From: Ptiloglossa arizonensis
Lineage: Eukaryota; Arthropoda; Insecta; Hymenoptera; Colletidae
DNA: 64,000 bases
Direction of reading: 5' to 3'
Assembly (NCBI RefSeq): GCF_051014685.1
Contig: NW_027478389.1
Coordinates: 248,001-312,000 of the forward strand
Below are positions 37,641 to 50,878 of the stretch, one piece after another. The stretch's first letter is position 1; each line of letters opens with the position of its first letter. Below the pieces are notes generated by a model. The model did no database searches. It had not been told where the DNA came from and saw only the letters and a list, made by a program, of their open reading frames with translations. Both the position numbers and the translations under genes were made by a program.

Positions 37641-40600
37641 AAACTCGCTCGATTACAACGGTATGTGTATTTTTTCCCTAGGCCACTCTGGTTAAGCGAT
37701 TGGTGCAGCAGAATTGCGAAAAATTTGTTGTCTTCTCAACCATTTCTTAGCTTCAAACTCCCGTATCTCGCGAACGGATTGACCTAACACAAAAATTCCT
37801 ATTGCATCTGAAAGTAGAATCTCGCCCGATTACAACGGTATGTGTATTTTTTCCCTAGGCCATTCTGGTTAAGCGTTTGGAGCAGCAGAATTGCGAAGAA
37901 TTTGTTGTCTTCTCAACTATTTCTTAGCTTCAAACTACCATATCTCGCGACCGGATTGACAGAACCCAAAAATTTCTGCTGTGTGTGAAAATAGAAACTC
38001 GCCCGATTACAACGGCATGTGTTTTTCTCCCTAGGCCAATCTGGTTAAGCGATTGGAGCAGCAGAAGTGCGAAAAATTTGTTACCTTCTCAACCATTTCT
38101 TAGCTTCAAACTCCCGTATCTCGCGAACGGATTGACCTAACCCTAAAATTCCTATTGCATCTGAAAGTAGAAACTCGCCCGATTAGAACGGTATGTGTAT
38201 TTTTCCCCTAGGCCATTCTGGTTAAGCGTTTGGCGCAGCAGAAGTGCGAAAAATTTGTTACCTTCTCAACCATTTCTTAGCTTCAAACTCCCGTATCTCG
38301 CGAACGGAGTAACCTAACCCTAAAATTCCTATTGCATCTGAAAGTAGAAACTCGCCCGATTAAAACGGTATGTGTATTTTTTCCCTAGGCCATTCTGGTT
38401 AAGCGTTTGGAGCAGCAGAATTGCGAAAAATTTGTTGTCTTCTCAACCATTTCTTAGCTTCAAACTCCCGTATCTCGCGAACGGATTGACCTAACCCAAA
38501 AATTCCTATTGCATCCGAAAGTAGAATCTCGCCTGATTACAACGGTATGTGTATTTTTTCCCTAGGCCAATCTGGTTAAGCGATTGGAGCAGCAGAAGTG
38601 CGAAAAATTTGTTGCCTTCTCAACCATTTCTTAGATTCAAGCTCCCATATCTCGCGACCGGATTGACCTAACCTAAAAATTCCGATTGCTTCTGAAAGTA
38701 GAAACTCGTCCGGTTACAACGGTATGTGTATTTTTTCCCTACGCCGTTCTGGTTAACCGTTTGGAGCAGCAGAAGTGCGAAAAATTTGTTGCCTTCTCAA
38801 CCACTTCTTGGCTTCAAACTCCCATATCTCGCGAACAGATTGACCTAACCCTAAATTTCCTATTGCATCTGAAAGTAGAAACTCGCCCGATTAGAACGGT
38901 ATGTGTATTTTTCCCCTAGGCCATTCTGGTTAAGCGTTTGGCGCAGCAGAAGTGCGAAAAATTTGTTACCTTCTCAACCATTTCTTAGCTTCAAACTCCC
39001 GTATCTCGCGAACGGATTGACCTAACCCTAAAATTCCTATTGCATCTGAAAGTAGAAACTCGCCCGATTACAACGGTATGTGTATTTTTTCCCTAGGCCA
39101 TTCTGGTTCAGCGGTTGGAGCAGCAGAAGTGCGAAAAATTTGTTGCCTTCTCAACCATTTCTTGGCTTCAAAGTCCCATATCTCGCGAACGGATTGACCA
39201 AACCCAAAAGTTCCTTCTGCGTCTGAAAGTAGAAACTCGTCCGAATACAACGGCATGTGTATTTTTACGCTAGGCCGTTCTGGTTAAGCGTTTGGAGCAG
39301 CAGACGTGCGAAGAATTTGTTATCTTGTCGACCATTTCTTAGATTCAAAGTCCGATATCTCGCGAACGGATTGACCAAACCCAAAAATTCCTGCAGCGTC
39401 TGAAAGTAGAAACTCGCCCGATTACAACGGTATGTGTATTTTTTCCCTAGGCCATTCTGGTTCAGCGATTGGAGCAGCAGAAGTGCGAAAAATTTGTTAC
39501 CTTCTCAGCCATTTCTTAGGTTCACACTCCCGTATCTCGCGAACGGATTGACCTAACCCAAAAATTCCTATTGCATCTGAAAGTAGAAACTCGCCCGATT
39601 ACAACGGTATGTGTATTTTTTCCCTAGGCCATTCTGGTTAAGCGTTTGGAGCAGCAGAATTGCGAAGAATTTGTTGTCTTCTCAACTATTTCTTAGCTTC
39701 AAACTACCATATCACGCGAACGGATTGACAGAACTCAAAAATTTCTGCTGTGTGTGAAAATAGAAACTCGCCCGATTACAACGGCATGTGTTTTTTTCCC
39801 TAGGCCAATCTGGTTAAGCGATTGGAGCAGCAGAAGTGCGAAAAATTTGTTGCCTTCTCAACCAATTCTTGGCTTCCAACTCCCATATCTCGCGAACAGA
39901 TTGACCTAACCCTAAATTTCCTATTGCATCTGAAAGTAGAAACTCGCCCGATTACAACGGTATGTGTATTTTTTCCCTAGGCCATTCTGGTTAAGGGTTT
40001 GGAGCAACAGAAGTGCGAAAAATTTGTTGCCTTCTCAATCATTTCTTAGCTTCAAACTCCCATATCTCGCGAACGGATTGACCTAACCCAAAAATTCCTG
40101 TTGCATCTGATAGTAGAAACTCGCCCGATTACAACGGTATGTGTATTTTTTCCCTAGGCCACTCTGGTTAAGCGATTGGAGCAATAGAATTGCGAAAAAT
40201 TTGTTGTCTTCTCAACCATTTCTTAGCTTCAAACTCCCGTATCTCGCGAACGGATTGACCTAACACAAAAATTCCTATTGCATCTGAAAGTAGAATCTCG
40301 CCCGATTACAACGGTATGTGTATTTTTTCCCTAGGCCATTCTGGTTAAGCGTTTGGAGCAGCAGAATTGCGAAGAATTTGTTGTCTTCTCAACTATTTCT
40401 TAGCTTCAAACTACCATATCTCGCGACCGGATTGACAGAACCCAAAAATTTCTGCTGTGTGTGAAAATAGAAACTCGCCCGATTACAACGGCATGTGTTT
40501 TTCTCGCTAGGCCAATCTGGTTAAGCGATTGGAGCAGCAGAAGTGCGAAAAATTTGTTACCTTCTCAACCATTTCTTAGGTACAAACTCCCGTATCTCGC

Positions 40601-42000
40601 GAACGGATTGACCTAACCCTAAAATTCCTATTGCATCTGAAAGTAGAAACTCGCCCGATTAGAACGGTATGTGTATTTTTCCCCTAGGCCATTCTGGTTA
40701 AGCGTTTGGCGCAGCAGAAGTGCGAAAAATTTGTTACCTTCTCAACCATTTCTTAGCTTCAAACTCCCGTATCTCGCGAACGGATTGACCTAACCCTAAA
40801 ATTCCTATTGCATCTGAAAGTAGAAACTCGCCCGATTAAAACGGTATGTGTATTTTTTCCCTAGGCCATTCTGGTTAAGCGTTTGGAGCAGCAGAATTGC
40901 GAAAAATTTGTTGTCTTCTCAACCATTTCTTAGCTTCAAACTCCCGTATCTCGCGAACGGATTGACCTAACCCAAAAATTCCTATTGCATCCGAAAGTAG
41001 AATCTCGCCTGATTACAACGGTATCTGTATTTTTTCCCTAGGCCAATCTGGTTAAGCGATTGGAGCAGCAGAAGTGCGTAATATTTGTTGCCTTCTCAAC
41101 CATTTCTTGGCTTCAAATTCCCATATCTCGCGAACAGATTGACCTAACCCTAAATTTCCTATTGCATCTGAAAGTAGAAACTCGTCCGGTTACAACGGTA
41201 TGTGTATTTTTTCCCTAGGCCATTCTGGTTAAGCGGTTGGAGCAGCAGAAGTGCGTAATATTTGTTGCCTTCTCAACCATTTCTTAGATTCAAGCTCCCA
41301 TATCTCGCGACCGGATTGACCTAACCTAAAAATTCCGTTTGCGTCTGAAAGTAGAAACTCGTCCGAATACAACGGCATGTGTATTTTTACGCTAGGCCGT
41401 TCTGGTTAAGCGTTTGGAGCAGCAGAAGTGCGAAAAATTTGTTGCCTTCTCAACCATTTCTTAGCTTCAAACTCCCGTATCTCGCGAACGGATTGACCTA
41501 ACCCAAAAATTCCTATTGCTTCTTAAAGTAGAAACTCGTCCGGTTACAACGGTATGTGTATTTTTTCCCTAGGCCATTCTGGTTAAGCGGTTGGAGCAGC
41601 AGAAGTGCGTAATATTTGTTGCCTTCTCAACCATTTCTTGGCTTCAAATTCCCATATCTCGCGAACAGATTGACCTAACCCAAAAATTCCTGCTGCGTCT
41701 GAAAGTAGAAACTCGCCCGATTACAACGGTATGTGTATTTTTTCCCTAGGCCATTCTAGTTAAGCGACTGGAGCAGCAGAAGTGCAAAAAATTTGTTGTC
41801 TTGTCAACCATTTCTTAGCTTCAAAGTCCCATATCTCGCGAACAGATTGACCTAACCCTAAAATTCCTATTGCGTCTGAAAGTAGAAACTCGTCCGGTTA
41901 CAACGGTATGTGTATTTTTTCCCTAGGCCGTTCTGGTTAAGCGTTTGGAGCAGCAGAAGTGCGAAAAATTTGTTGCCTTCTCAACAATTTCTTAGATTCA
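37051..42000 (+). repeat. 2,653-bp tandem unit, second copy missing one monomer
   Basis: CTACCATATCACGCG lies at 37051 and 39704, and CAATTCTTGG 2,653 bp apart as well (15 x 177 - 2). After the second copy omits the CAGACTTGCG monomer (expected near 39,960), the offset falls to 2,476 bp, as shown by TTCTCCCTAGG at 38025 versus TTCTCGCTAGG at 40501. One whole monomer was therefore lost cleanly. The right limit is approximate; relatedness fades into recombined segments after about 41,100. Confidence 0.75.
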
Positions 42001-42265
42001 AGCTCCCATATCTCGCGACCGGATTGACCTAACCCTAAATTTCCTGCAGCGTCTGAAAGTAGAAACTCGCCCGATTACAACGGTATGTGTATTTTTTCCC
42101 TAGGCCATTCTGGTTAAGGGTTTGGAGCAACAGAAGTGCGAAAAATTTGTTGCCTTCTCAATCATTTCTTAGCTTCAAACTCCCATATCTCGCGAACGGA
42201 TTGACCTAACCCAAAAATTCCTATTGCATCTGAAAGTAGAAACTCGCCCGATTACAACGGTATGT

Positions 42266-43600
42266 GTATTTCTTCCCTAGGCCATTCTGGTTAAGCGTTT
42301 GGAGCAGCAGAAGTGCGAAAAATTTGTTGCCTTCTCAACCACTTCTTGGCTTCAAACTCCCATATCTCGCGAACAGATTGACCTAACCCTAAATTTCCTA
42401 TTGCATCTGAAAGTAGAAACTCGCCCGATTAGAACGGTGTGTGTATTTTTTCCCTAAGCCATTCTGGTTAAGCGTTTGGAGCAGCAGACGTGCGAAGAAT
42501 TTGTTATCTTGTCGACCATTTCTTAGATTCAAAGTCCGATATCTCGCGAACGGATTGACCAAACCCAAAAATTCCTGCAGCGTCTGAAAGTAGAAACTCG
42601 CCCGATTACAACGGTATGTGTATTTTTTCCCTAGGCCATTCTGGTTAAGGGTTTGGAGCAACAGAAGTGCGAAAAATTTGTTGCCTTCTCAATCATTTCT
42701 TAGCTTCAAACTCCCATATCTCGCGAACAGATTGACCTAACCCTAAATTTCCTATTGCATCTGAAAGTAGAAACTCGCCCGATTAGAACGGTGTGTGTAT
42801 TTTTTCCCTAAGCCATTCTGGTTAAGCGTTTGGAGCAGCAGACGTGCGAAGGATTTGTTATCTTGTCGACCATTTCTTAGATTCAAAGTCCGATATCTCG
42901 CGAACGGATTGACCAAACCCAAAAATTCCTGCAGCGTCTGAAAGTAGAAACTCGCCCGATTACAACGGTATGTGTATTTTTTCCCTAGGCCATTCTGGTT
43001 AAGGGTTTGGAGCAACAGAAGTGCGAAAAATTTGTTGCCTTCTCAATCATTTCTTAGCTTCAAACTCCCATATCTCGCGAACGGATTGACCTAACCCAAA
43101 AATTCCTATTGCATCTGAAAGTAGAAACTCGCCCGATTACAACGGTATGTGTATTTCTTCCCTAGGCCATTCTGGTTAAGCGTTTGGAGCAGCAGAAGTG
43201 CGAAAAATTTGTTGCCTTCTCAACCACTTCTTGGCTTCAAACTCCCATATCTCGCGAACAGATTGACCTAACCCTAAATTTGCTATTGCATCTGAAAGTA
43301 GAAACTCGCCCGATTAGAACGGTGTGTGTATTTTTTCCCTAAGCCATTCTGGTTAAGCGTTTGGAGCAGCAGACGTGCGAAGAATTTGTTATCTTGTCGA
43401 CCATTTCTTAGATTCAAAGTCCGATATCTCGCGAACGGATTGACCAAACCCAAAAATTCCTGCAGCGTCTGAAAGTAGAAACTCGCCCGATTACAACGGT
43501 ATGTGTATTTTTTCCCTAGGCCATTCTGGTTAAGGGTTTGGAGCAACAGAAGTGCGAAAAATTTGTTGCCTTCTCAATCATTTCTTAGCTTCAATCTCCC
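42266..43600 (+). repeat. Five-monomer duplication (885 bp) with an internal chimeric monomer
   Basis: TTTCTTCCCTAGG occurs near 42270 and 885 bp later near 43155, followed by the same monomers (ACTTCTTGG, CTAAATTTCC, GGTGTGTGTATT, CCCTAAGCC, CAGACGTGCGAAG, TTGTCGACC, GGGTTTGG). The monomer at about 42,656-42,832 is chimeric: its first part matches the GGAGCAAC/AATCATTTC type and, after CATATCTCGCGAAC, it becomes the AGATTGACC/CTAAATTTCC type. It restarts the cassette early, after 354 bp instead of 531 bp. Confidence 0.82.
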
Positions 43601-43999
43601 ATATCTCGCGAACGGATTGACCTAACCCAAAAATTCCTATTGCATCTGAAAGTAGAAACTCGCCCGATTACAACGGTATGTGTATTTTTTCCCTAGGCCA
43701 TTCTGGTTCAGCGATTGGAGCAGCAGAAGTGCGAAAAATTTGTTACCTTCTCAGCCATTTCTTAGCTTCAAACTCCCGTATCTCGCGAACGGATTGACCT
43801 AACCCAAAAATTCCTATTGCATCTGAAAGTAGAAACTCGCCCGATTACAACGGTATGTGTATTTTTTCCCTAGGCCATTCTGGTTAAGGGTTTGGAGCAA
43901 CAGAAGTGCGAAAAATTTGTTGCCTTCTCAATCATTTCTTAGCTTCAAACTCCCATATCTCGCGATCGGATTGACCTAACCCAAAAATTCCTATTGCAT

Positions 44000-46700
44000 C
44001 TGAAAGTAGAAACTCGCCCGATTACAACGGTATGTGTATTTTTTCCCTAGGCCATTCTGGTTAAGCGTTTGGAGCAGCAGAATTGCGAAGAATTTGTTGT
44101 CTTCTCATCTATTTCTTTGCTTCAAACTACCATATCACGCGAACGGATTGACAGAACTCAAAAATTTCTGCTGTGTGTGAAAATAGAAACTCGCCCGATT
44201 ACAACGGCATGTGTTTTTTCCCTAGGCCAATCTGGTTAAGCGATTGGAGCAGCAGAAGTGCGAAAAATTTGTTGCCTTCTCAACCAATTCTTGGCTTCAA
44301 ACTCCCATATCTCGCGAACAGATTGACCTAACCCTAAATTTCCTATAGCATCTGAAAGTAGAAACTCGCCCGATTAGAACGGTATGTGTATTTTTTCCCT
44401 AGGCCATTCTGGTTAAGCGTTTGGAGCAGCAGACTTGCGAAAAATTTGTTATCTTGTCAACCATTTCTTAGATTCAAAGTCCGGTATCTCGCGAACGGAT
44501 TGACCAAACCCAAAAATTCCTGCAGCGTCTGAAAGTAGAAACTCGCCCGATTACAACGGTATGTGTATTTTTTCCCTAGGCCATTCTGGTTAAGGGTTTG
44601 GAGCAACAGAAGTGCGAAAAATTTGTTGCCTTCTCAATCATTTCTTAGCTTCAAACTCCCATATCTCGCGAACGGATTGAACTAACCCAAAAATTCCTAT
44701 TGCATCTGAAAGTAGAAACTCGCCCGATTACAACGGTATGTGTATTTTTTCCCTAGGCCACTCTGGTTAAGCGATTGGAGCAGCAGAATTGCGAAAAATT
44801 TGTTGTCTTCTCAACCATTTCTTAGCTTCAAACTCCCGTATCTCGCGAACGGATTGACCTAACACAAAAATTCCTGTTGCATCTGAAAGTAGAATCTCGC
44901 CCGATTACAACGGTATGTGTATTTTTTCCCTAGGCCATTCTGGTTAAGCGTTTGGAGCAGCAGAATTGCGAAGAATTTGTTGTCTTCTCAACTATTTCTT
45001 AGCTTCAAACTACCATATCTCGCGACCGGATTGACAGAACCCAAAAATTTCTGCTGTGTGTGAAAATAGAAACTCGCCCGATTACAACGGCATGTGTTTC
45101 TCTCCCTAGGCCAATCTGGTTAAGCGATTGGAGCAGCAGAAGGGCGAAAAATTTGTTACCTTCTCAACCATTTCTTAGCTTCAAACTCCCGTATCTCGCG
45201 AACGGATTGACCTAACCCTAAAATTCCTATTGCATCTGAAAGTAGAAACTCGCCCGATTAGAACGGTATGTGTATTTTTCCCCTAGGCCATTCTGGTTAA
45301 GCGTTTGGCGCAGCAGAAGTGCGAAAAATTTGTTACCTTCTCAACCATTTCTTAGCTTCAAACTCCCGTATCTCGCGAACGGATTGACCTAACCCTAAAA
45401 TTCCTATTGCATCTGAAAGTAGAAACTCGCCCGATTAAAACGGTATGTGTATTTTTTCCCTAGGCCATTCTGGTTAAGCGTTTGGAGCAGCAGAATTGCG
45501 AAAAATTTGTTGTCTTCTCAACCATTTCTTAGCTTCAAACTCCCGTATCTCGCGAACGGATTGACCTAACCCAAAAATTCCTATTGCATCCGAAAGTAGA
45601 ATCTCGCCTGATTACAACGGTATGTGTATTTTTTCCCTAGGCCAATCTGGTTAAGCGATTGGAGCAGCAGAAGTGCGAAAAATTTGTTGCCTTCTCAACC
45701 ATTTCTTAGATTCAAGCTCCCATATCTCGCGAACGGATTGACCTAACCCAAAAATTCCTATTGCATCTGAAAGTAGAAACTCGCCCGATTACAACGGTAT
45801 GTGTATTTTTTCCCTAGGCCATTCTGGTTAAGCGTTTGGAGCAGCAGAATTGCGAAGAATTTGTTGCCTTCTCAACCATTTCTTAGCTTCAAACTCCCGT
45901 ATCTCGCGAACGGATTGACCTAACCCAAAAATTCCTATTGCATCGGAAAGTAGAATCTCGCCTGATTACAACGGTATGTGTATTTTTTCCATAGGTCAAT
46001 CTGGTTAAGCGATTGGAGCAGCAGAAGTGCGGAAAATTTGTTGCCTTCTCAACCATTTCTTAGATTCAAGCTCCCATATCTCGCGACCGGATTGACCTAA
46101 CCTAAAAATTCCGATTGCGTCTGAAAGCAGAAACTCGTCCGGTTACAACGGTATGTGTATTTTTTCCCTAGGCCGTTCTGGTTAAGCGTTTGGAGCAGCA
46201 GAAGTGCGAAAAATTTGTTGCCTTCTCAACCACTTCTTGGCTTCAAACTCCCATATCTCGCGAACAGATTGACCTAACCCTAAATTTCCTATTGCATCTG
46301 AAAGTAGAAACTCGCCCGATTAGAACGGTGTGTGTATTTTTTCCCTAAGCCATTCTGGTTAAGCGTTTGGAGCAGCAGACGTGCGAAGAATTTGTTATCT
46401 TGTCGACCATTTCTTAGATTCAAAGTCCGATATCTCGCGAACGGATTGACCAAACCCAAAAATTCCTGCAGCGTCTGAAAGTAGAAACTCGCCCGATTAC
46501 AACGGTATGTGTATTTTTTCCCTAGGCCATTCTGGTTAAGGGTTTGGAGCAACAGAAGTGCGAAAAATTTGTTGCCTTCTCAATCATTTCTTAGCTTCAA
46601 ACTCCCATATCTCGCGAACGGATTGACCTAACCCAAAAATTCCTATTGCATCTGAAAGTAGAAACTCGCCCGATTACAACGGTATGTGTATTTTTTCCCT
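44000..46700 (+). repeat. Large higher-order block, copy 1
   Basis: This recurs at about 50,545-53,070. The offset is 6,544 bp at the left (GTGTTTTTTCCC at 44211 and 50755) and 6,367 bp from about 45,000 onward (CTCCCTAGG at 45102 and 51469). The 177-bp change equals one monomer present here (about 44,770-44,950) and absent from the copy. Shared markers include AGCAGAAGGGCG, GTTTGGCGCAGC, TTCCATAGG and CATCGGAAAG. Confidence 0.8.
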
Positions 46701-49700
46701 AGGCCATTCTGGTTAAGCGTTTGGAGCAGCAGAAGTGCGAAAAATTTGTTGCCTTCTCAACCACTTCTTGGCTTCAAACTCCCATATCTCGCGAACAGAT
46801 TGACCTAACCCTAAATTTCCTATTGCATCTGAAAGTAGAAACTCGCCCGATTAGAACGGTGTGTGTATTTTTTCCCTAAGCCATTCTGGTTAAGCGTTTG
46901 GAGCAGCAGACGTGCGAAGAATTTGTTATCTTGTCGACCATTTCTTAGATTCAAAGTCCGATATCTCGCGAACGGATTGACCAAACCCAAAAATTCCTGC
47001 AGCGTCTGAAAGTAGAAACTCGCCCGATTACAACGGTATGTGTATTTTTTCCCTAGGCCATTCTGGTTAAGGGTTTGGAGCAACAGAAGTGCGAAAAATT
47101 TGTTGCCTTCTCAATCATTTCTTAGCTTCAAACTCCCATATCTCGCGAACGGATTGACCTAACCCAAAAATTCCTATTGCATCTGAAAGTAGAAACTCGC
47201 CCGATTACAACGGTATGTGTATTTTTTCCCTAGGCCATTCTGGTTCAGCGATTGGAGCAGCAGAAGTGCGAAAAATTTGTTACCTTCTCAGCCATTTCTT
47301 AGCTTCAAACTCCCGTATCTCGCGAACGGATTGACCTAACCCAAAAATTCCTATTGCATCTGAAAGTAGAAACTCGCCCGATTACAACGGTATGTGTATT
47401 TTTTCCCTAGGCCATTCTGGTTAAGCGTGTGGAGCAGCAGACTTGCGAAAAATTTGTTATCTTGTCAACCATTTCTTAGATTCAAAGTCCGGTATCTCGC
47501 GAACGGATTGACCAAACCCAAAAATTCCTGCAGCGTCTGAAAGTAGAAACTCGCCCGATTACAACGGTATGTGTATTTTTTCCCTAGGCCATTCTGGTTA
47601 AGGGTTTGGAGCAACAGAAGTGCGAAAAATTTGTTGCCTTCTCAATCATTTCTTAGCTTCAAACTCCCATATCTCGCGAACGGATTGACCTAACCCAAAA
47701 ATTCCTATTGCATCTGAAAGTAGAAACTCGCCCGATTACAACGGTATGTGTATTTTTTCCCTAGGCCATTCTGGTTCAGCGATTGGAGCAGCAGAAGTGC
47801 GAAAAATTTGTTACCTTCTCAGCCATTTCTTAGCTTCAAACTCCCGTATCTCGCGAACGGATTGACCTAACCCAAAAATTCCTATTGCTACTGAAAGTAG
47901 AAACTCGCCCGATTACAACGGTATGTGTATTTTTTCCCTAGGCCATTCTGGTTAAGCGTTTGGAGCAGCAGAATTGCGAAGAATTTGTTGTCTTCTCAAC
48001 TATTTCTTAGCTTCAAACTACCATATCACGCGAACGGATTGACAGAACTCAAAAATTTCTGCTGTGTGTGAAAATAGAAACTCGCCCGATTACAACGGCA
48101 TGTGTTTTTTCCCTAGGCCAATCTGGTTAAGCGATTGGAGCAGCAGAAGTGCGAAAAATTTGTTGCCTTCTCAACCAATTCTTGGCTTCAAACTCCCATA
48201 TCTCGCGAACAGATTGACCTAACCCAAAAATTCCTATTGCATCTGAAAGTAGAAACTCGCCCGATTACAACGGTATGTGTATTTTTTCCCTAGGCCATTC
48301 TGGTTAAGCGTGTGGAGCAGCAGACTTGCGAAAAATTTGTTATCTTGTCAACCATTTCTTAGATTCAAAGTCCGGTATCTCGCGAACGGATTGACCAAAC
48401 CCAAAAATTCCTGCAGCGTCTGAAAGTAGAAACTCGCCCGATTACAACGGTATGTGTATTTTTTCCCTAGGCCATTCTGGTTAAGGGTTTGGAGCAACAG
48501 AAGTGCGAAAAATTTGTTGCCTTCTCAATCATTTCTTAGCTTCAAACTCCCATATCTCGCGAACGGATTGACCTAACTCAAAATTTCCTATTGCATCTGA
48601 AAGTAGAAACTCGCCCGATTACAACGGTATGTGTATTTTTTCCCTAGGCCATTCTGGTTCAGCGATTGGAGCAGCAGAAGTGCGAAAAATTTGTTACCTT
48701 CTCAGCCATTTCTTAGCTTCAAACTCCCGTATCTCGCGAACGGATTGACCTAACCCAAAAATTCCTATTGCATCTGAAAGTAGAAACTCGCCCGATTACA
48801 ACGGTATGTGTATTTTTTCCCTAGGCCATTCTGGTTAAGCGTTTGGAGCAGCAGAATTGCGAAGAATTTGTTGCCTTCTCAACCATTTCTTGGCTTCAAA
48901 CTCCCATATCTCGCGAACAGATTGACCTAACCCTAAATTTCCTATTGCATCTGAAAGTAGAAACTCGCCCGATTAGAACGGTGTGTGTATTTTTTCCCTA
49001 AGCCATTCTGGTTAAGCGTTTGGAGCAGCAGACGTGCGAAGAATTTGTTATCTTGTCGACCATTTCTTAGATTCAAAGTCCGATATCTCGCGAACGGATT
49101 GACCAAACCCAAAAATTCCTGCAGCGTCTGAAAGTAGAAACTCGCCCGATTACAACGGTATGTGCATTTTTTCCCTAGGCCATTCTGGTTAAGGGTTTGG
49201 AGCAACAGAAGTGCGAAAAATTTGTTGCCTTCTCAATCATTTCTTAGCTTCAAACTCCCATATCTCGCGAACGGATTGACCTAACCCAAAAATTCCTATT
49301 GCATCTGAAAGTAGAAACTCGCCCGATTACAACGGTATGTGTATTTTTTCCCTAGGCCATTCTGGTTAAGCGTTTGGAGCAGCAGAAGTGCGAAAAATTT
49401 GTTGCCTTCTCAACCACTTCTTGGCTTCAAACTCCCATATCTCGCGAACAGATTGACCTAACCCTAAATTTCCTATTGCATCTGAAAGTAGAAACTCGCC
49501 CGATTAGAACGGTGTGTGTATTTTTTCCCTAAGCCATTCTGGTTAAGCGTTTGGAGCAGCAGACGTGCGAAGAATTTGTTATCTTGTCGACCATTTCTTA
49601 GATTCAAAGTCCGATATCTCGCGAACGGATTGACCAAACCCAAAAATTCCTGCAGCGTCTGAAAGTAGAAACTCGCCCGATTACAACGGTATGTGTATTT

Positions 49701-50878
49701 TTTCCCTAGGCCATTCTGGTTAAGGGTTTGGAGCAACAGAAGTGCGAAAAATTTGTTGCCTTCTCAATCATTTCTTAGCTTCAAACTCCCATATCTCGCG
49801 AACGGATTGACCTAACCCAAAAATTCCTATTGCATCTGAAAGTAGAAACTCGCCCGATTACAACGGTATGTGTATTTTTTCCCTAGGCCATTCTGGTTCA
49901 GCGATTGGAGCAGCAGAAGTGCGAAAAATTTGTTACCTTCTCAGCCATTTCTTAGCTTCAAACTCCCGTATCTCGCGAACGGATTGACCTAACCCAAAAA
50001 TTCCTATTGCATCTGAAAGTAGAAACTCGCCCGATTACAACGGTATGTGTATTTTTTCCCTAGGCCATTCTGGTTAAGCGTGTGGAGCAGCAGACTTGCG
50101 AAAAATTTGTTATCTTGTCAACCATTTCTTAGATTCAAAGTCCGGTATCTCGCGAACGGATTGACCAAACCCAAAAATTCCTGCAGCGTCTGAAAGTAGA
50201 AACTCGCCCGATTACAACGGTATGTGTATTTTTTCCCTAGGCCATTCTGGTTAAGGGTTTGGAGCAACAGAAGTGCGAAAAATTTGTTGCCTTCTCAATC
50301 ATTTCTTAGCTTCAAACTCCCATATCTCGCGAACGGATTGACCTAACCCAAAAATTCCTATTGCATCTGAAAGTAGAAACTCGCCCGATTACAACGGTAT
50401 GTGTATTTTTTCCCTAGGCCATTCTGGTTCAGCGATTGGAGCAGCAGAAGTGCGAAAAATTTGTTACCTTCTCAGCCATTTCTTAGCTTCAAACTCCCGT
50501 ATCTCGCGAACGGATTGACCTAACCCAAAAATTCCTATTGCATCTGAAAGTAGAAACTCGCCCGATTACAACGGTATGTGTATTTTTTCCCTAGGCCATT
50601 CTGGTTAAGCGTTTGGAGCAGCAGAATTGCGAAGAATTTGTTGTCTTCTCAACTATTTCTTAGCTTCAAACTACCATATCACGCGAACGGATTGACAGAA
50701 CTCAAAAATTTCTGCTGTGTGTGAAAATAGAAACTCGCCCGATTACAACGGCATGTGTTTTTTCCCTAGGCCAATCTGGTTAAGCGATTGGAGCAGCAGA
50801 AGTGCGAAAAATTTGTTGCCTTCTCAACCAATTCTTGGCTTCAAACTCCCATATCTCGCGAACAGATTGACCTAACCC
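46240..50878 (+). repeat. 2,653-bp tandem duplication with a nested 883-bp duplication
   Basis: About 46,240-48,225 matches about 48,893-50,878 at offset 2,653 bp (15 x 177 - 2); TGGTTCAGCG is at 47241 and 49894. The intervening 48,225-48,893 is a further copy of about 47,345-48,010 at offset 883 bp, shown by GCGTGTGGAGCAGCAGAC at 47425 and 48308. Two exchange events of different size are therefore superimposed here. Confidence 0.78.

Noticed and set aside
42398..42661. Recurrent 87-codon minus-strand frames (also at 42752, 43283, 46289, 46820, 48942, 49473, 52656 and 56368) as a gene family
   Set aside because: These are the same satellite monomers read on the other strand. Each starts at TTG in the GGGTTTGGAGCAAC monomer, and identity between them follows block duplication.
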